The translations under genes and the position numbers were made by a program. Positions 23,528 through 31,116 of a DNA stretch of 37,668 nt are shown here, piece after piece. Location of the stretch: positions 1 to 37,668 of the forward strand of contig CAXMRU010000138.1 of assembly GCA_964195715.1 (NCBI GenBank), read 5' to 3'. The notes beneath the pieces were generated by a model, which was not told where the DNA came from, did not search any database, and saw only the letters and a list, made by a program, of their open reading frames with translations. Positions within the stretch are counted from its first letter, which is position 1, and each line of letters opens with the position of its first letter. Origin of the DNA: Benthicola sp964195715. Lineage in GTDB: Bacteria > Gemmatimonadota > Gemmatimonadetes > Palauibacterales > Palauibacteraceae.

Positions 23528-23582
23528 AGGCTGCTCAAGAAATGCGACCTTCTAGAAGGCTGTTGAAGAACTACAGCCTTCT
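23528..23582. repeat. Tandem 26-base repeat with a 10-bp inverted repeat
   Basis: Two related 26-base copies (23528-23553 and 23557-23582; both begin AGGCTG and end CTTCT, with AAGAA inside) fill the gap between the convergent priA and carboxypeptidase-domain genes. The second copy forms a perfect 10-bp inverted repeat (AGAAGGCTGT at 23554-23563, ACAGCCTTCT at 23573-23582) around a 9-base loop. It may terminate transcription from both sides or be a dispersed REP-like element. A partial relative is GGCTGCTGAAAAAT at 11941. Confidence 0.65.
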
Positions 23583-24734
23583 CTAGTCTCGCAGGGGGAA
23601 GCGGACGATCAGAGAATCCGCGGGCGGGCGGGCGGGCAGCGTGTCGGTCGAGGCCGAGCCCGCGAGGCGGCTGGTCAGGAAAACCGCCGTGACCTGCCCG
23701 CCGCCCTCGTCGATACCGGTGAGCACCCGGCGCCGTGGCAGAACCCGGCCTCCGCTGCTCCTGCGCGGCGGTCCCAACTCGATGACCGGGACGCGGATCG
23801 CCCAGTGCCGCACGATCCACGCTCCCGAGGGCAGGCGGGCGAACTCGACCGTGCCGCCGAGTCGCTCCGTGTCGACGTGGAGGTCCAGGTTCTCGTACCG
23901 GAAATCGAGGCGGCGGAGCTCCGAACTCTCACCGTCGAGCCATAAGGTCCCCGAGATGTCTGTGACTCGCCCACCGTCCACCGGCTCGAAGCCGAGCCCC
24001 ACCAGCTCGGTCTCGTCCGTGTTGACGAGGCGGAAACAGTGCCGACGCAGAAAGTCACTCGACAGCATCACGTCAGCGTCAGGGCCGTAGTATCGCACGG
24101 TACCGGCTATCCTCTGCACGAACCCGCCGAGGATCAGGTCCCGCGTGGGGATCGAGCGGAACGGGTGTCGACCGAAATACCGCACCTCTTCGTACTCCGC
24201 CAGGCTGGTCGGCACACCTTTGGCATCGAGCATCCGCTGGAAGTGCACGGCGTCGAAACGGTAGTACTGCTGCTGCCCTGTCCACACGATCGCAGCCAGG
24301 GCCTTGCGCGCCTCCTCCCACGCGCGGTAGACGGCGAGGCTCTCTTCACGCATGACCTCGCACTGTCCGCCCGCACCCTCCACCGCAAGCTCGCTGAGAC
24401 CGACGGGGGCTACCGCAACGACCAGGCGATACACGATCGTTTCCCCCGCGGCGACGCTGAGGGACTCCGAGGTGGAGCTCGCGTACCCGATGCGATCGGC
24501 CCGGACACGGTATGTGCCCGCCCGGGGGGCGCGCAGCAGCCAGGTGCCCGCCGAACCCGTGAGAGTAGTCGACACGGCCAGGCCAGCGGAGTCCTGCAGA
24601 ACGATGAACGCACCGGGGATGGGCTGATCCGTGCCTGCCTCCACGAGCGTACCTCGGATATTCTGTCCAGCTCCCGGGCGGGCGCCCAGGAGGAGCAGCA
24701 GCGCAGCCAGCCCGAGGACCTGCGGTAGCTTCAC
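23583..24734 (-). CDS. Secreted protein with N-terminal carboxypeptidase-regulatory-like domain
   Basis: A 383-residue exported protein with signal peptide KLPQVLGLAALLLLLGARPGAG. It is followed by a beta-sandwich carboxypeptidase-regulatory-like domain (about 25-105: IRGTLVEAGTDQPIPGAFIVLQD...GTYRVRADRIGY). The rest (FDAVHFQRM, SLAEYEEVRYFGRHPF, DGESSELRRLDFRYENLDL) resembles periplasmic proteins of the same group that are common in Gemmatimonadota and Bacteroidota; their job is not established. The GTG at 24734 shares four bases (GTGA) with the stop of the epimerase gene, so it is translationally coupled to it. It may therefore act on cell-wall or peptide material. Confidence 0.78.
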   Translation of the reverse strand: MKLPQVLGLAALLLLLGARPGAGQNIRGTLVEAGTDQPIPGAFIVLQDSAGLAVSTTLTGSAGTWLLRAPRAGTYRVRADRIGYASSTSESLSVAAGETIVYRLVVAVAPVGLSELAVEGAGGQCEVMREESLAVYRAWEEARKALAAIVWTGQQQYYRFDAVHFQRMLDAKGVPTSLAEYEEVRYFGRHPFRSIPTRDLILGGFVQRIAGTVRYYGPDADVMLSSDFLRRHCFRLVNTDETELVGLGFEPVDGGRVTDISGTLWLDGESSELRRLDFRYENLDLHVDTERLGGTVEFARLPSGAWIVRHWAIRVPVIELGPPRRSSGGRVLPRRRVLTGIDEGGGQVTAVFLTSRLAGSASTDTLPARPPADSLIVRFPLRD

Positions 24735-25756
24735 GCTCGCTCGACCCCCAGGCCCGGTCCATCGCCAACGTGGATTCTCTCTCCCCGGAGACCGGGGCCC
24801 ACGAACGGGTCCTCGGCCAGGAGCGCGGCGCCATCCAGATCGGCGTAGTCGAGGAGAGACGCCAGGTGGGCCGCGGGAGCGATGCCGAGTGTGGACTCCA
24901 GCATACATCCCATCATCACCTCGAGGCCGCACGATCGCGCGGTGTGTATCATCCGCAGGCCTTCACGCGGTCCACCGCACTTGGCCAGCTTGATGTTGAT
25001 CCCATCTGCCAGCCCTACCAGGCCGGGGATATCCGAGCTGTCGACGCAGGACTCGTCGACGATCACCGGCAATACCGACTTCCCGTGCAGAAACCGGTAC
25101 CCGTCCCGGTCAGCCGGGGGAAGCGGCTGTTCCACGAACTCTACCCCGAAATCCGCGAGCATGGCGATCTTCTCGAGCGCCTCCTCTGCCTGCCAGGCCG
25201 CGTTTGCGTCGACCCGCAGGACTTTGTCGCCAGCACCTTCACGAATGATGCGAAGCACCTCCTCGTCCCGGTCCGTGCCAAGTTTGACCTTGAGGATCGG
25301 ATAGCCCGCAGCTTCCTCGACTTTCCGCCGCAGGACATCGGGTTCATCGAGTCCGATCGTGAACGAGCTTGGAGGGGCTTCGGCAGGGCTCAGTCCCCAT
25401 ATCTTCCACAGCGGTAGGCCAGCACGTTTGCCCACCAGGTCGTGCAGGGCAGTGCTCACCGCAGCGCGTGCCGATCCGCTGTGGTTGACTGCTCTCTTAA
25501 TGTCTCGCTCGATGCTCTCGAGAGCCTCCGGCTCGCGTGCCGCCTCGACGACGGGCCGCATCTGCTCGAGAGCCTCGATAACGGTGTCGGCACTCTCTCC
25601 GTAGTAGGAATTGGGATCCGCCTCGCCCCAGCCTTCGACACCATCACACTCGATATGCACCCACACTCGCTCGGCACCCGCTTCGTGGCCTGTCGTGCGG
25701 CTGATCTTGAACGGGTGCTTCGGCTGTATCGTGAATGTCTCCCAGAAGATCTTCAT
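24731..25756 (-). CDS. Dipeptide epimerase (L-Ala-D/L-Glu epimerase-like), enolase superfamily
   Basis: Epimerises the alpha-carbon of the second residue in dipeptides, as YcjG and YkfB do in murein peptide recycling. The 341-residue protein has the muconate-lactonising subgroup pattern: LKVKLG with Lys158 as one acid/base, metal ligands Asp183 (RVDAN), Glu209 (FVEQP) and Asp234 (VDES), and the second acid/base Lys256 (NIKLAKCGG). The ATG at 25756 was chosen because MKIFWETF is a normal family start and GAGAGGA lies just upstream; an in-frame ATG at 25768 is possible. It lies between the deacetylase (20-base gap) and the regulatory-domain protein (4-base overlap). Specificity, such as Ala-Glu versus other dipeptides, is not settled by sequence. 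Confidence 0.9.
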   Translation of the reverse strand: MKIFWETFTIQPKHPFKISRTTGHEAGAERVWVHIECDGVEGWGEADPNSYYGESADTVIEALEQMRPVVEAAREPEALESIERDIKRAVNHSGSARAAVSTALHDLVGKRAGLPLWKIWGLSPAEAPPSSFTIGLDEPDVLRRKVEEAAGYPILKVKLGTDRDEEVLRIIREGAGDKVLRVDANAAWQAEEALEKIAMLADFGVEFVEQPLPPADRDGYRFLHGKSVLPVIVDESCVDSSDIPGLVGLADGINIKLAKCGGPREGLRMIHTARSCGLEVMMGCMLESTLGIAPAAHLASLLDYADLDGAALLAEDPFVGPGLRGERIHVGDGPGLGVERA

Positions 25757-25776
25757 CGTTCCTCTCATGTACAGAC

Positions 25777-26745
25777 TCAATCGCCGGCCGCTTCGGTAAG
25801 CGCAGTGACGTGCGCGGTCACGCAACGTCCGAGCTCTGGCGGGTTGTAGCCGCCCTCCAGCAGTGACACGACCCGGCCATCCGCTGACGCACGAGTCCGG
25901 TCGATCACCTCGCGCGTGAGCAGGGCGAAGTGCTCCGGCTCGAGAGTGAAGCCGCCTATCGGGTCGTCTCGCGCCGAATCAAACCCTGCGGAGATGAACA
26001 CCAGCTCCGGCTCGAAAGCCGCTGCCTGGTCCACTCCCTCGAGGAGAGCCTCGACGTAGGCCTGCGGCGCGAGCCCCGGCGGACGGGGTATGTTCAGGGT
26101 GGTACCGACGCCGGCGCCCTTTCCGCGTTCCTCCCGCGATCCGGTGCCGGGATACAGCGGGTGCTGATGCATCGACAGGTAGAAGACATCCGCGTCTTCG
26201 TAGAAGATGTCTTGTGTGCCGTTCCCATGGTGCACATCCCAATCGACGATGAGCACGCGCCCGGCGAGACCCTCGGCGAGAGCGCTCTGGGCGGCCACCG
26301 CCACGCTGTTGAACAGGCAGAAGCCCATTGCGCGGTCGCGTGTGGCGTGATGGCCCGGCGGACGGACGGGGCAGAAAGCCGACGGCCCTTCGCCGCGGCT
26401 GACCCACCGCGTGGCGTCGACAGCGGCGCCGCTCGCTCCCAGTGCAGCTTCCCACGAACGGCCTGAGACCGCCGTATCCGGGTCCAGGCGGAGGATCGCC
26501 TTCTCCGTCGCGGCCTGCTCGCAGACCCGGCGCACGGTTTCCACGTGCTCGAGGGAATGAACCCTGAGAAGGACCTCCTCGGTGGCGGGCTCCGCATGTA
26601 GCGGTGCCACCCGATCGTTCAGTTCGGGAAGGGCCTTTCCGAGCGCCGACATCACGGCTCTGAGGCGCCCCTGGTGCTCCGGGTGCTCCCAGCCCGTGTC
26701 ATGAGCACTGCAGGCTTCGTGGGCGAACAGGGCGACTCGGTTCAT
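25777..26745 (-). CDS. Histone deacetylase-family (AcuC/HDAC-like) zinc amidohydrolase
   Basis: Cytoplasmic zinc hydrolase that removes acyl groups from lysines or polyamines. The 322-residue protein shows RPPGHHA (His132, His133), DWDVHHGNGTQ (ligands Asp170 and His172), AGFDS (Asp256) and the C-terminal LLEGGY with the active-site Tyr, so catalysis is intact. An in-frame ATG at 26790 would add 15 residues and overlap the start of the divergent lipoprotein gene. The ATG at 26745 gives the canonical RVALFAHEAC beginning and leaves room for a promoter, so it is preferred, but both are possible. It is first in an operon with the dipeptide epimerase. Bacterial members include acetoin-linked AcuC, polyamine and acetyl-protein deacetylases. 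Confidence 0.9.
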   Translation of the reverse strand: MNRVALFAHEACSAHDTGWEHPEHQGRLRAVMSALGKALPELNDRVAPLHAEPATEEVLLRVHSLEHVETVRRVCEQAATEKAILRLDPDTAVSGRSWEAALGASGAAVDATRWVSRGEGPSAFCPVRPPGHHATRDRAMGFCLFNSVAVAAQSALAEGLAGRVLIVDWDVHHGNGTQDIFYEDADVFYLSMHQHPLYPGTGSREERGKGAGVGTTLNIPRPPGLAPQAYVEALLEGVDQAAAFEPELVFISAGFDSARDDPIGGFTLEPEHFALLTREVIDRTRASADGRVVSLLEGGYNPPELGRCVTAHVTALTEAAGD

Positions 26746-26788
26746 GGTCCGGTTGATCGGCTCGGGGACAGGCTCGTAGCTTCCAGTC

Positions 26789-27832
26789 ATGGCAATGTAC
26801 AGCGTGCGGGTTCAGGGTCTACCAATCGGCCGCCGGTTCCGCCGGCTGGCTCTCGCATCCTTCCTCCTGGCGGCGGCAGGCGGCTGCGAGTTCGAGTGGG
26901 GCGGGGCGTCCATTCACCTCGAGGATCCTTCGCCTCCTCCCGTGGAGGCCGACGTCGAGGAGCTGGCGGCTGAGGAAGTCGAGCTGCCCCTGCCGGCCGG
27001 GCCCCTGGTCTGGGCCGTCCGCTCGACCGGTGCGGGCGGTGAGGCCGTGGCGATTCCCGTGGCGCGGCTGGAGAACGGCGTGCTCCGATCGCTCGACTTT
27101 CCGGAGCCTCCACCTGAGGGATACCGGGCTCGCTTCGATTCGGCCTTCGCCGTCCGGGGATCGGAGATGGCGGTGGGCGCGGCGGGGTCCCGCATCGGGT
27201 CGCTAGTTTTCTCGGGACCACCTCGCACGGTGGACGCAGGCTGCCCGTCAGTGGTCTCCGCCCGCGTGCTGCTGCCGCCGGGCGTTGCTCTTCCCGTGGT
27301 CTCCTTCGGCCTCGGCGCGGGGACGTCCATGGGCGACGTGCTCGCACCCCGGACCGTCGTCGTCGACGATCGGATCCGGACATTCGGCCCGATCCTCACG
27401 GAACAGCTGCTGAGGCAGGGCGGGGAAGACCGTCCATTCCTCGCCCAGCGTGCCGATCTCGTGGCCGTGCCGTGGCCGGGAGATGACCGGCCGGCGATGG
27501 CCGCCACCTACCTCATCAACGACGCGGTCGGAGCCGACGATCCCACGGGCGCGGCCACGTCGCTGTTTTTCCTGGCCCGTTTCGGGGCCAGAGGCTATGT
27601 GGCCGAGTGGTCGGAGATGCGGACTTACTCGGGTTCCGTGTCGCGCGAGATCTTCACATGGTTTGCTGCCGTCCCTGGCCCGAATGGACGCATCGATTTT
27701 GCCGTGAGGCGCGACGGGCCGGCGCGACTGCTGGTGGCCAGCACGGAAAGCAACGAAGGGGAGCGCGGGGTCGACTGGACGGAAGGTGCTCGCTGCCCGG
27801 CGTTGGAGCTGCTGGAGGTCCCGGCGAACTGA
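26789..27832 (+). CDS. Lipoprotein of unknown function
   Basis: A 347-residue exported protein with an Arg-rich n-region, a hydrophobic stretch (LALASFLLAAA) and lipobox Cys33 (AAAGGC). The mature N-terminus is rich in Pro and Glu (DPSPPPVEADVEELAAEEVELP), likely an extended tether. The remainder looks beta-rich with no motif I recognise. The ATG at 26789 and the in-frame ATG at 26795 both precede the signal; the shorter one leaves a 49-base gap to the deacetylase start. It converges on the sigma-factor gene with a 10-base gap. Confidence 0.75.
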   Translation: MAMYSVRVQGLPIGRRFRRLALASFLLAAAGGCEFEWGGASIHLEDPSPPPVEADVEELAAEEVELPLPAGPLVWAVRSTGAGGEAVAIPVARLENGVLRSLDFPEPPPEGYRARFDSAFAVRGSEMAVGAAGSRIGSLVFSGPPRTVDAGCPSVVSARVLLPPGVALPVVSFGLGAGTSMGDVLAPRTVVVDDRIRTFGPILTEQLLRQGGEDRPFLAQRADLVAVPWPGDDRPAMAATYLINDAVGADDPTGAATSLFFLARFGARGYVAEWSEMRTYSGSVSREIFTWFAAVPGPNGRIDFAVRRDGPARLLVASTESNEGERGVDWTEGARCPALELLEVPAN

Positions 27833-27842
27833 GCCTCGTCGG

Positions 27843-28712
27843 TCAGGCCGCCGCGAATGTACCGAGGGCTTTGCCGAACTCGCTTTTCCGAATGTCCTGG
27901 AGGGCGCGGTCCCTGAGTTGCCGTACGCGCTCCCGCGTCACCCCGAGGAGCTGTCCGATCTGTTCGAGCGTGTGCTCTGACTCTCCCTGCAACCCGTAGT
28001 AGAGCCGCAGCACCCGTGCGTCCCGGGGGCGAATGTTCTGTAGCGCCAGGGTCACGTGCTCTTTGAGAATCGTGGCGTCTACGGCTTCCTCCACGTCCGA
28101 CTCGTCGACGAGGAATCGGTCGATCAGCTGACTGTCCTCACTGTCCCCGACCGGCGCATCGAGCCGCACCTCGGCCACGTTCAGCGCGAGGAGCATCACC
28201 ACGGTGGACTCCTGGAGCTCCGCGGGGCCTGCGATCTCTTCCGGCGTGGGGTCACGGTCCAGCTTCTGCTTCAGGTCTTCGCTGACCCGCAGCACCCGCG
28301 CCAGCTCCGTGGCGCGGTTCAGGGGCAAGCGTACTGAGCGGCTCTGCCGGGCGAGCGAAGCGAGGATGGCCTGGCGGATCCACCACACCGCGTAGCTGAT
28401 GAACTTGACCCCCTGGTCCGGATCGAACTTCTTCGCCGCCGTGACCATTCCAACGTTGCCTTCCTGCACGAGATCCGCGAACGGGAGGCCCCGGTTCTGG
28501 TATCGCTTGGCTACGGAAACGACGAAACGGAGGTTGGCCCGGACCAGCTGTGCCAGGGCCTGCTTGTCTCCCGCCCGGGCACGACGAGCGATCGCGTCCT
28601 CTTCCTCGGGAGTGAGGAGGGCGTACCGGCTGAGGTCCTCCAGGTACAGATCAACCATGCTCGCAGCCTCGGGAGACACGACCTTCCCGTGGTACCGTCC
28701 AGTGCGCGACAT
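27843..28712 (-). CDS. RNA polymerase sigma-70 family factor, short RpoD-like type
   Basis: Promoter-recognition subunit of RNA polymerase. The 289-residue protein has region 1.2 (MVDLYLEDLSRYALLTPEEE), regions 2.1-2.4 (LVRANLRFVVSVAKRYQNRGLPF, DLVQEGNVGM, SYAVWWIRQAI), region 3 (ELARVLRVSEDLKQKL) and region 4.2 helix-turn-helix (LEQIGQLLGVTRERVRQL). It lacks the long region 1.1 and the non-conserved region of E. coli RpoD, as do group-2 sigmas and the main sigma factors of some phyla, so it may be the primary or an alternative sigma. The ATG at 28712 is preferred over 28739 because AGGGA lies six bases upstream and nothing similar precedes the other. Confidence 0.93.
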   Translation of the reverse strand: MSRTGRYHGKVVSPEAASMVDLYLEDLSRYALLTPEEEDAIARRARAGDKQALAQLVRANLRFVVSVAKRYQNRGLPFADLVQEGNVGMVTAAKKFDPDQGVKFISYAVWWIRQAILASLARQSRSVRLPLNRATELARVLRVSEDLKQKLDRDPTPEEIAGPAELQESTVVMLLALNVAEVRLDAPVGDSEDSQLIDRFLVDESDVEEAVDATILKEHVTLALQNIRPRDARVLRLYYGLQGESEHTLEQIGQLLGVTRERVRQLRDRALQDIRKSEFGKALGTFAAA

Positions 28713-28890
28713 GGTTATCCCTGGAGTAGGTGCAGCCATCGGAACAGAGGGGATGGAAGCTAAGAACGCCTATCGCAAGCGTCAAACCGGCCTGCACTCG
28801 ACCCCGCTGCGCGGTGTGCCAGACGAGGCGCTGCGGCCGCCCCCGTCGTTCCGCTTGTCCCATCGCCTGCACGGGAGTAAATAGTGGGAT

Positions 28891-28933
28891 GCGCCGTCCG
28901 GCGTGCGTGCGTTGGACGGCGCGCATTTTCTTT
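28891..28933 (+). terminator. Terminator-like hairpin in the leader of the PP2C gene
   Basis: GCGCCGTCC (28891-28899) pairs perfectly with GGACGGCGC (28914-28922) over a 14-base loop and is followed by GCATTTTCTTT, a T-rich run. This is the classic Rho-independent layout on the plus strand. It lies 13 bases before the PP2C start, so it would act either as the end of a short upstream transcript from the divergent sigma region or as an attenuator of the phosphatase gene. Confidence 0.6.
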
Positions 28934-28945
28934 GTTGAGAGGTCC

Positions 28946-29695
28946 ATGGGACGTTTCTGGTGGAATTGCGCCGCGCTCACCGATGTGGGGCGGGTACGAA
29001 GCAGTAACGAGGACTCGGTTTATTGTTCGGCCGAATCCGGAGTCTTCGTTGTAGCTGACGGAATGGGCGGACATGCCGCTGGTGAGGTAGCGAGCGCGAT
29101 CGCTTCGGAGCGGATCGCCGAGCGCCTGTGCGACAAGTGCGCCACCATGGCCCTCGAGCAGGTGGAAGAGCGATTTCGCACGGCGTTCGTCGAAGCGGGC
29201 AACGAGATCCTCCAGCAGGCCGCTGAGAACACCGCTCAGCTGGGGATGGGCACGACGGCCACGGTTCTCCTGCTCAGGGAAGACGGCATCTACGTCATCG
29301 GCCACATCGGAGACAGCCGTGCCTACCTGGCACGGGATGGCGTGATCAGCCAGATCACGCGCGATCACTCGTGGGTGCAGGAACAGGTCGACCGGGGAAT
29401 GATCACACCCGAGCAGGCCCAGAACCACCCGCAGTCGAACATCATCACTCGCGCCCTCGGCACCGAGGCTTATCCCACACCCGACCTCTACAAGGGTGAC
29501 ATGCGGGACGGTGACATGTTCCTTCTCGCATCCGACGGGTTGACCGATATGGTGTCCGAGGAGCGCATGCTCTCCATCCTGCTGGATGAGAAGGACCCGG
29601 AGCGTTGTGTAGCGCGGCTGGTTCGTGAGGCGAACCTGGCGGGTGGTATGGACAACATCTCGGCGGTCGTAACGCTCATCGGCGAGACTGATTGA
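28946..29695 (+). CDS. PP2C-family protein Ser/Thr phosphatase (PrpC/Stp-like)
   Basis: Metal-dependent phosphatase that reverses phosphorylation by bacterial Ser/Thr kinases. The 249-residue protein has the eleven-motif PPM pattern: TDVGRVRSSNEDS, VVADGMGGHAAGE (metal-binding Asp), GTTATVLLL, GHIGDSRAYL, DHSWVQEQVDRG, ITRALGT, LLASDGLTDMV and GGMDNISAVV with the last metal Asp. No extra regulatory or membrane domain is present. The ATG at 28946 has GAGAGG just upstream; a longer frame reads back through a hairpin and is not credible. No Ser/Thr kinase gene lies next to it in this window. Confidence 0.95.
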   Translation: MGRFWWNCAALTDVGRVRSSNEDSVYCSAESGVFVVADGMGGHAAGEVASAIASERIAERLCDKCATMALEQVEERFRTAFVEAGNEILQQAAENTAQLGMGTTATVLLLREDGIYVIGHIGDSRAYLARDGVISQITRDHSWVQEQVDRGMITPEQAQNHPQSNIITRALGTEAYPTPDLYKGDMRDGDMFLLASDGLTDMVSEERMLSILLDEKDPERCVARLVREANLAGGMDNISAVVTLIGETD

Positions 29696-29720
29696 GCTCG
29701 CCTCTCCGACACACCCCAGC

Positions 29721-31055
29721 TCAGTCGACGTAGATCGGGCTTCCGTCCGCCAGGCGTTTCTCCACTTCCGCTTCCGCGCACGCGAGCAGTTCCAGGAGCG
29801 GCGCGGGGTCCCACCGGCCGGTTGGCTCGAGGGAGAATACCCGTAGCACACGCGTAGTGTGGTGCAGGGAGCGTCCCAGGCGGGGTAGATCGATGAGTCC
29901 GGCCTCGCCCTCGGACGTGAGGCGGATCACCTCGCCGCGGCGCCGAACGAGCAGCAGGTTCAGTTCCAGCATGCTTGGATTCGCGGGGTAGTCCAGGTAC
30001 ACGGCACCGGGCTCGAGACCGCGATCCGCCGCGATGCGGTCCTCCACCCGGCGTATCAGGTCCCGGCGACTGGGAAGCCAGTCCGCGATACCTTCGGGCA
30101 GCTCGTCACCCAGCAGTTCGACGGTTCGCTTGGGAAGGCGTCGATCGACGAGGGCGCTCAGCAGAGTCCGGAGGATCTCCGGGCTATCGCCCTGCTCCAG
30201 GCGCGCGCCCAGCAGGTTCAGCAGCTCCTCGTCCGTCGGCCCTGCCAGGTCCTCGCGCCGCAGGAGGCCAGCGTCGAGCGCCCCTTCCACCAGCCTGCGG
30301 AACGTCACCGTGGCGGAGCGGACGGCGTGGTGCCAGTACACGTTCCGGAACATCTGGTACTTGGCGAACATCAGGGACTCGAGCGCGGAGATGCCTTTCT
30401 CCGTCACGCCGACCTCGAGAGGCGAGGAGTCGGACTCCCGCGCGAGGGTGAGCGAGTCGAGAAGACGGTCCACGTCCACAGCTCCGTACGGAACCCCGCA
30501 GAACAGGCTGTCTCTTCGCAGGTAGTCGATCTTGTCCAGGTCCAGCGAACCGGACACGAGTCCCTGCAGCGGGTGGTCCGATCGGCCGCGAATCAGCTCG
30601 CCGATTCGCCGCGCCGCTCCAGGCCCTCTGTGTCTCAGCGCCGCCTGAATTCCGGCAGACCGGAGGAAAAGGTCAGCCACTTCTTCGTGATGGCCCGGAA
30701 TCGAGTCGGGCTCCAGCTCCTCCATGGCGTGCGAGAAGGCGTAGTGGCCGACGTCGTGCAGCAAGGCTGCGAGCTTGATCTCCGGGATCAACTCTCGCTC
30801 GCCCTCGTCGAGGAGGTCCAGCTCGCCTTTCTGGTCCAGCGTCTCGATCGCGCGACACGTCAGGTAATAAACCCCGATGGCGTGGAGGAATCGATTGTGG
30901 ACGGCGCCTGGATACACGAGATGCGCGAACCCGAGCTGCTTCACCCGCCGGAGTCTCTGAAACTCGGGTGTGTCCATGACGGCCGCGGCCGTGGCGTCGA
31001 GGTACACGTTCTGCCACAGGGGGTCCCGCACCGTTCGGCTGGTGGCGTGCTGCAA
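29721..31055 (-). CDS. HD-domain phosphohydrolase (YwfO/dGTPase-like)
   Basis: A 444-residue HD-superfamily protein. The metal-binding residues are visible: His58 (NRFLHAIGV), His100-Asp101 (LLHDVGH) and a later Asp in the DLDKIDYLRRD segment. The N-terminus (RDPLWQNVYLD...FQRLRRVKQLGFAHLVYPGAVHNRF) is that of the YwfO/SAMHD1-related dNTP triphosphohydrolase group. It probably hydrolyses dNTPs or a related nucleotide, though several members have unknown substrates. The start is a TTG, chosen because GGAGGAG lies five bases upstream and translation begins at the family N-terminus. It shares the strand with maeB upstream, 61 bases apart, so co-transcription is possible. Confidence 0.92.
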   Translation of the reverse strand: MQHATSRTVRDPLWQNVYLDATAAAVMDTPEFQRLRRVKQLGFAHLVYPGAVHNRFLHAIGVYYLTCRAIETLDQKGELDLLDEGERELIPEIKLAALLHDVGHYAFSHAMEELEPDSIPGHHEEVADLFLRSAGIQAALRHRGPGAARRIGELIRGRSDHPLQGLVSGSLDLDKIDYLRRDSLFCGVPYGAVDVDRLLDSLTLARESDSSPLEVGVTEKGISALESLMFAKYQMFRNVYWHHAVRSATVTFRRLVEGALDAGLLRREDLAGPTDEELLNLLGARLEQGDSPEILRTLLSALVDRRLPKRTVELLGDELPEGIADWLPSRRDLIRRVEDRIAADRGLEPGAVYLDYPANPSMLELNLLLVRRRGEVIRLTSEGEAGLIDLPRLGRSLHHTTRVLRVFSLEPTGRWDPAPLLELLACAEAEVEKRLADGSPIYVD

Positions 31056-31116
31056 GCGTCTCCTCCGGAAGACGATGGTGTCCCGGCAGGGCCCGGACAG
31101 GCTCCGGCTTGCCGAC

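Noticed and set aside
28753..28884. 43-codon open frame before the PP2C hairpin as a leader peptide
   Set aside because: The purine run directly abuts the ATG with no spacing, and there is no cluster of regulatory codons. It is kept only as context for the hairpin.
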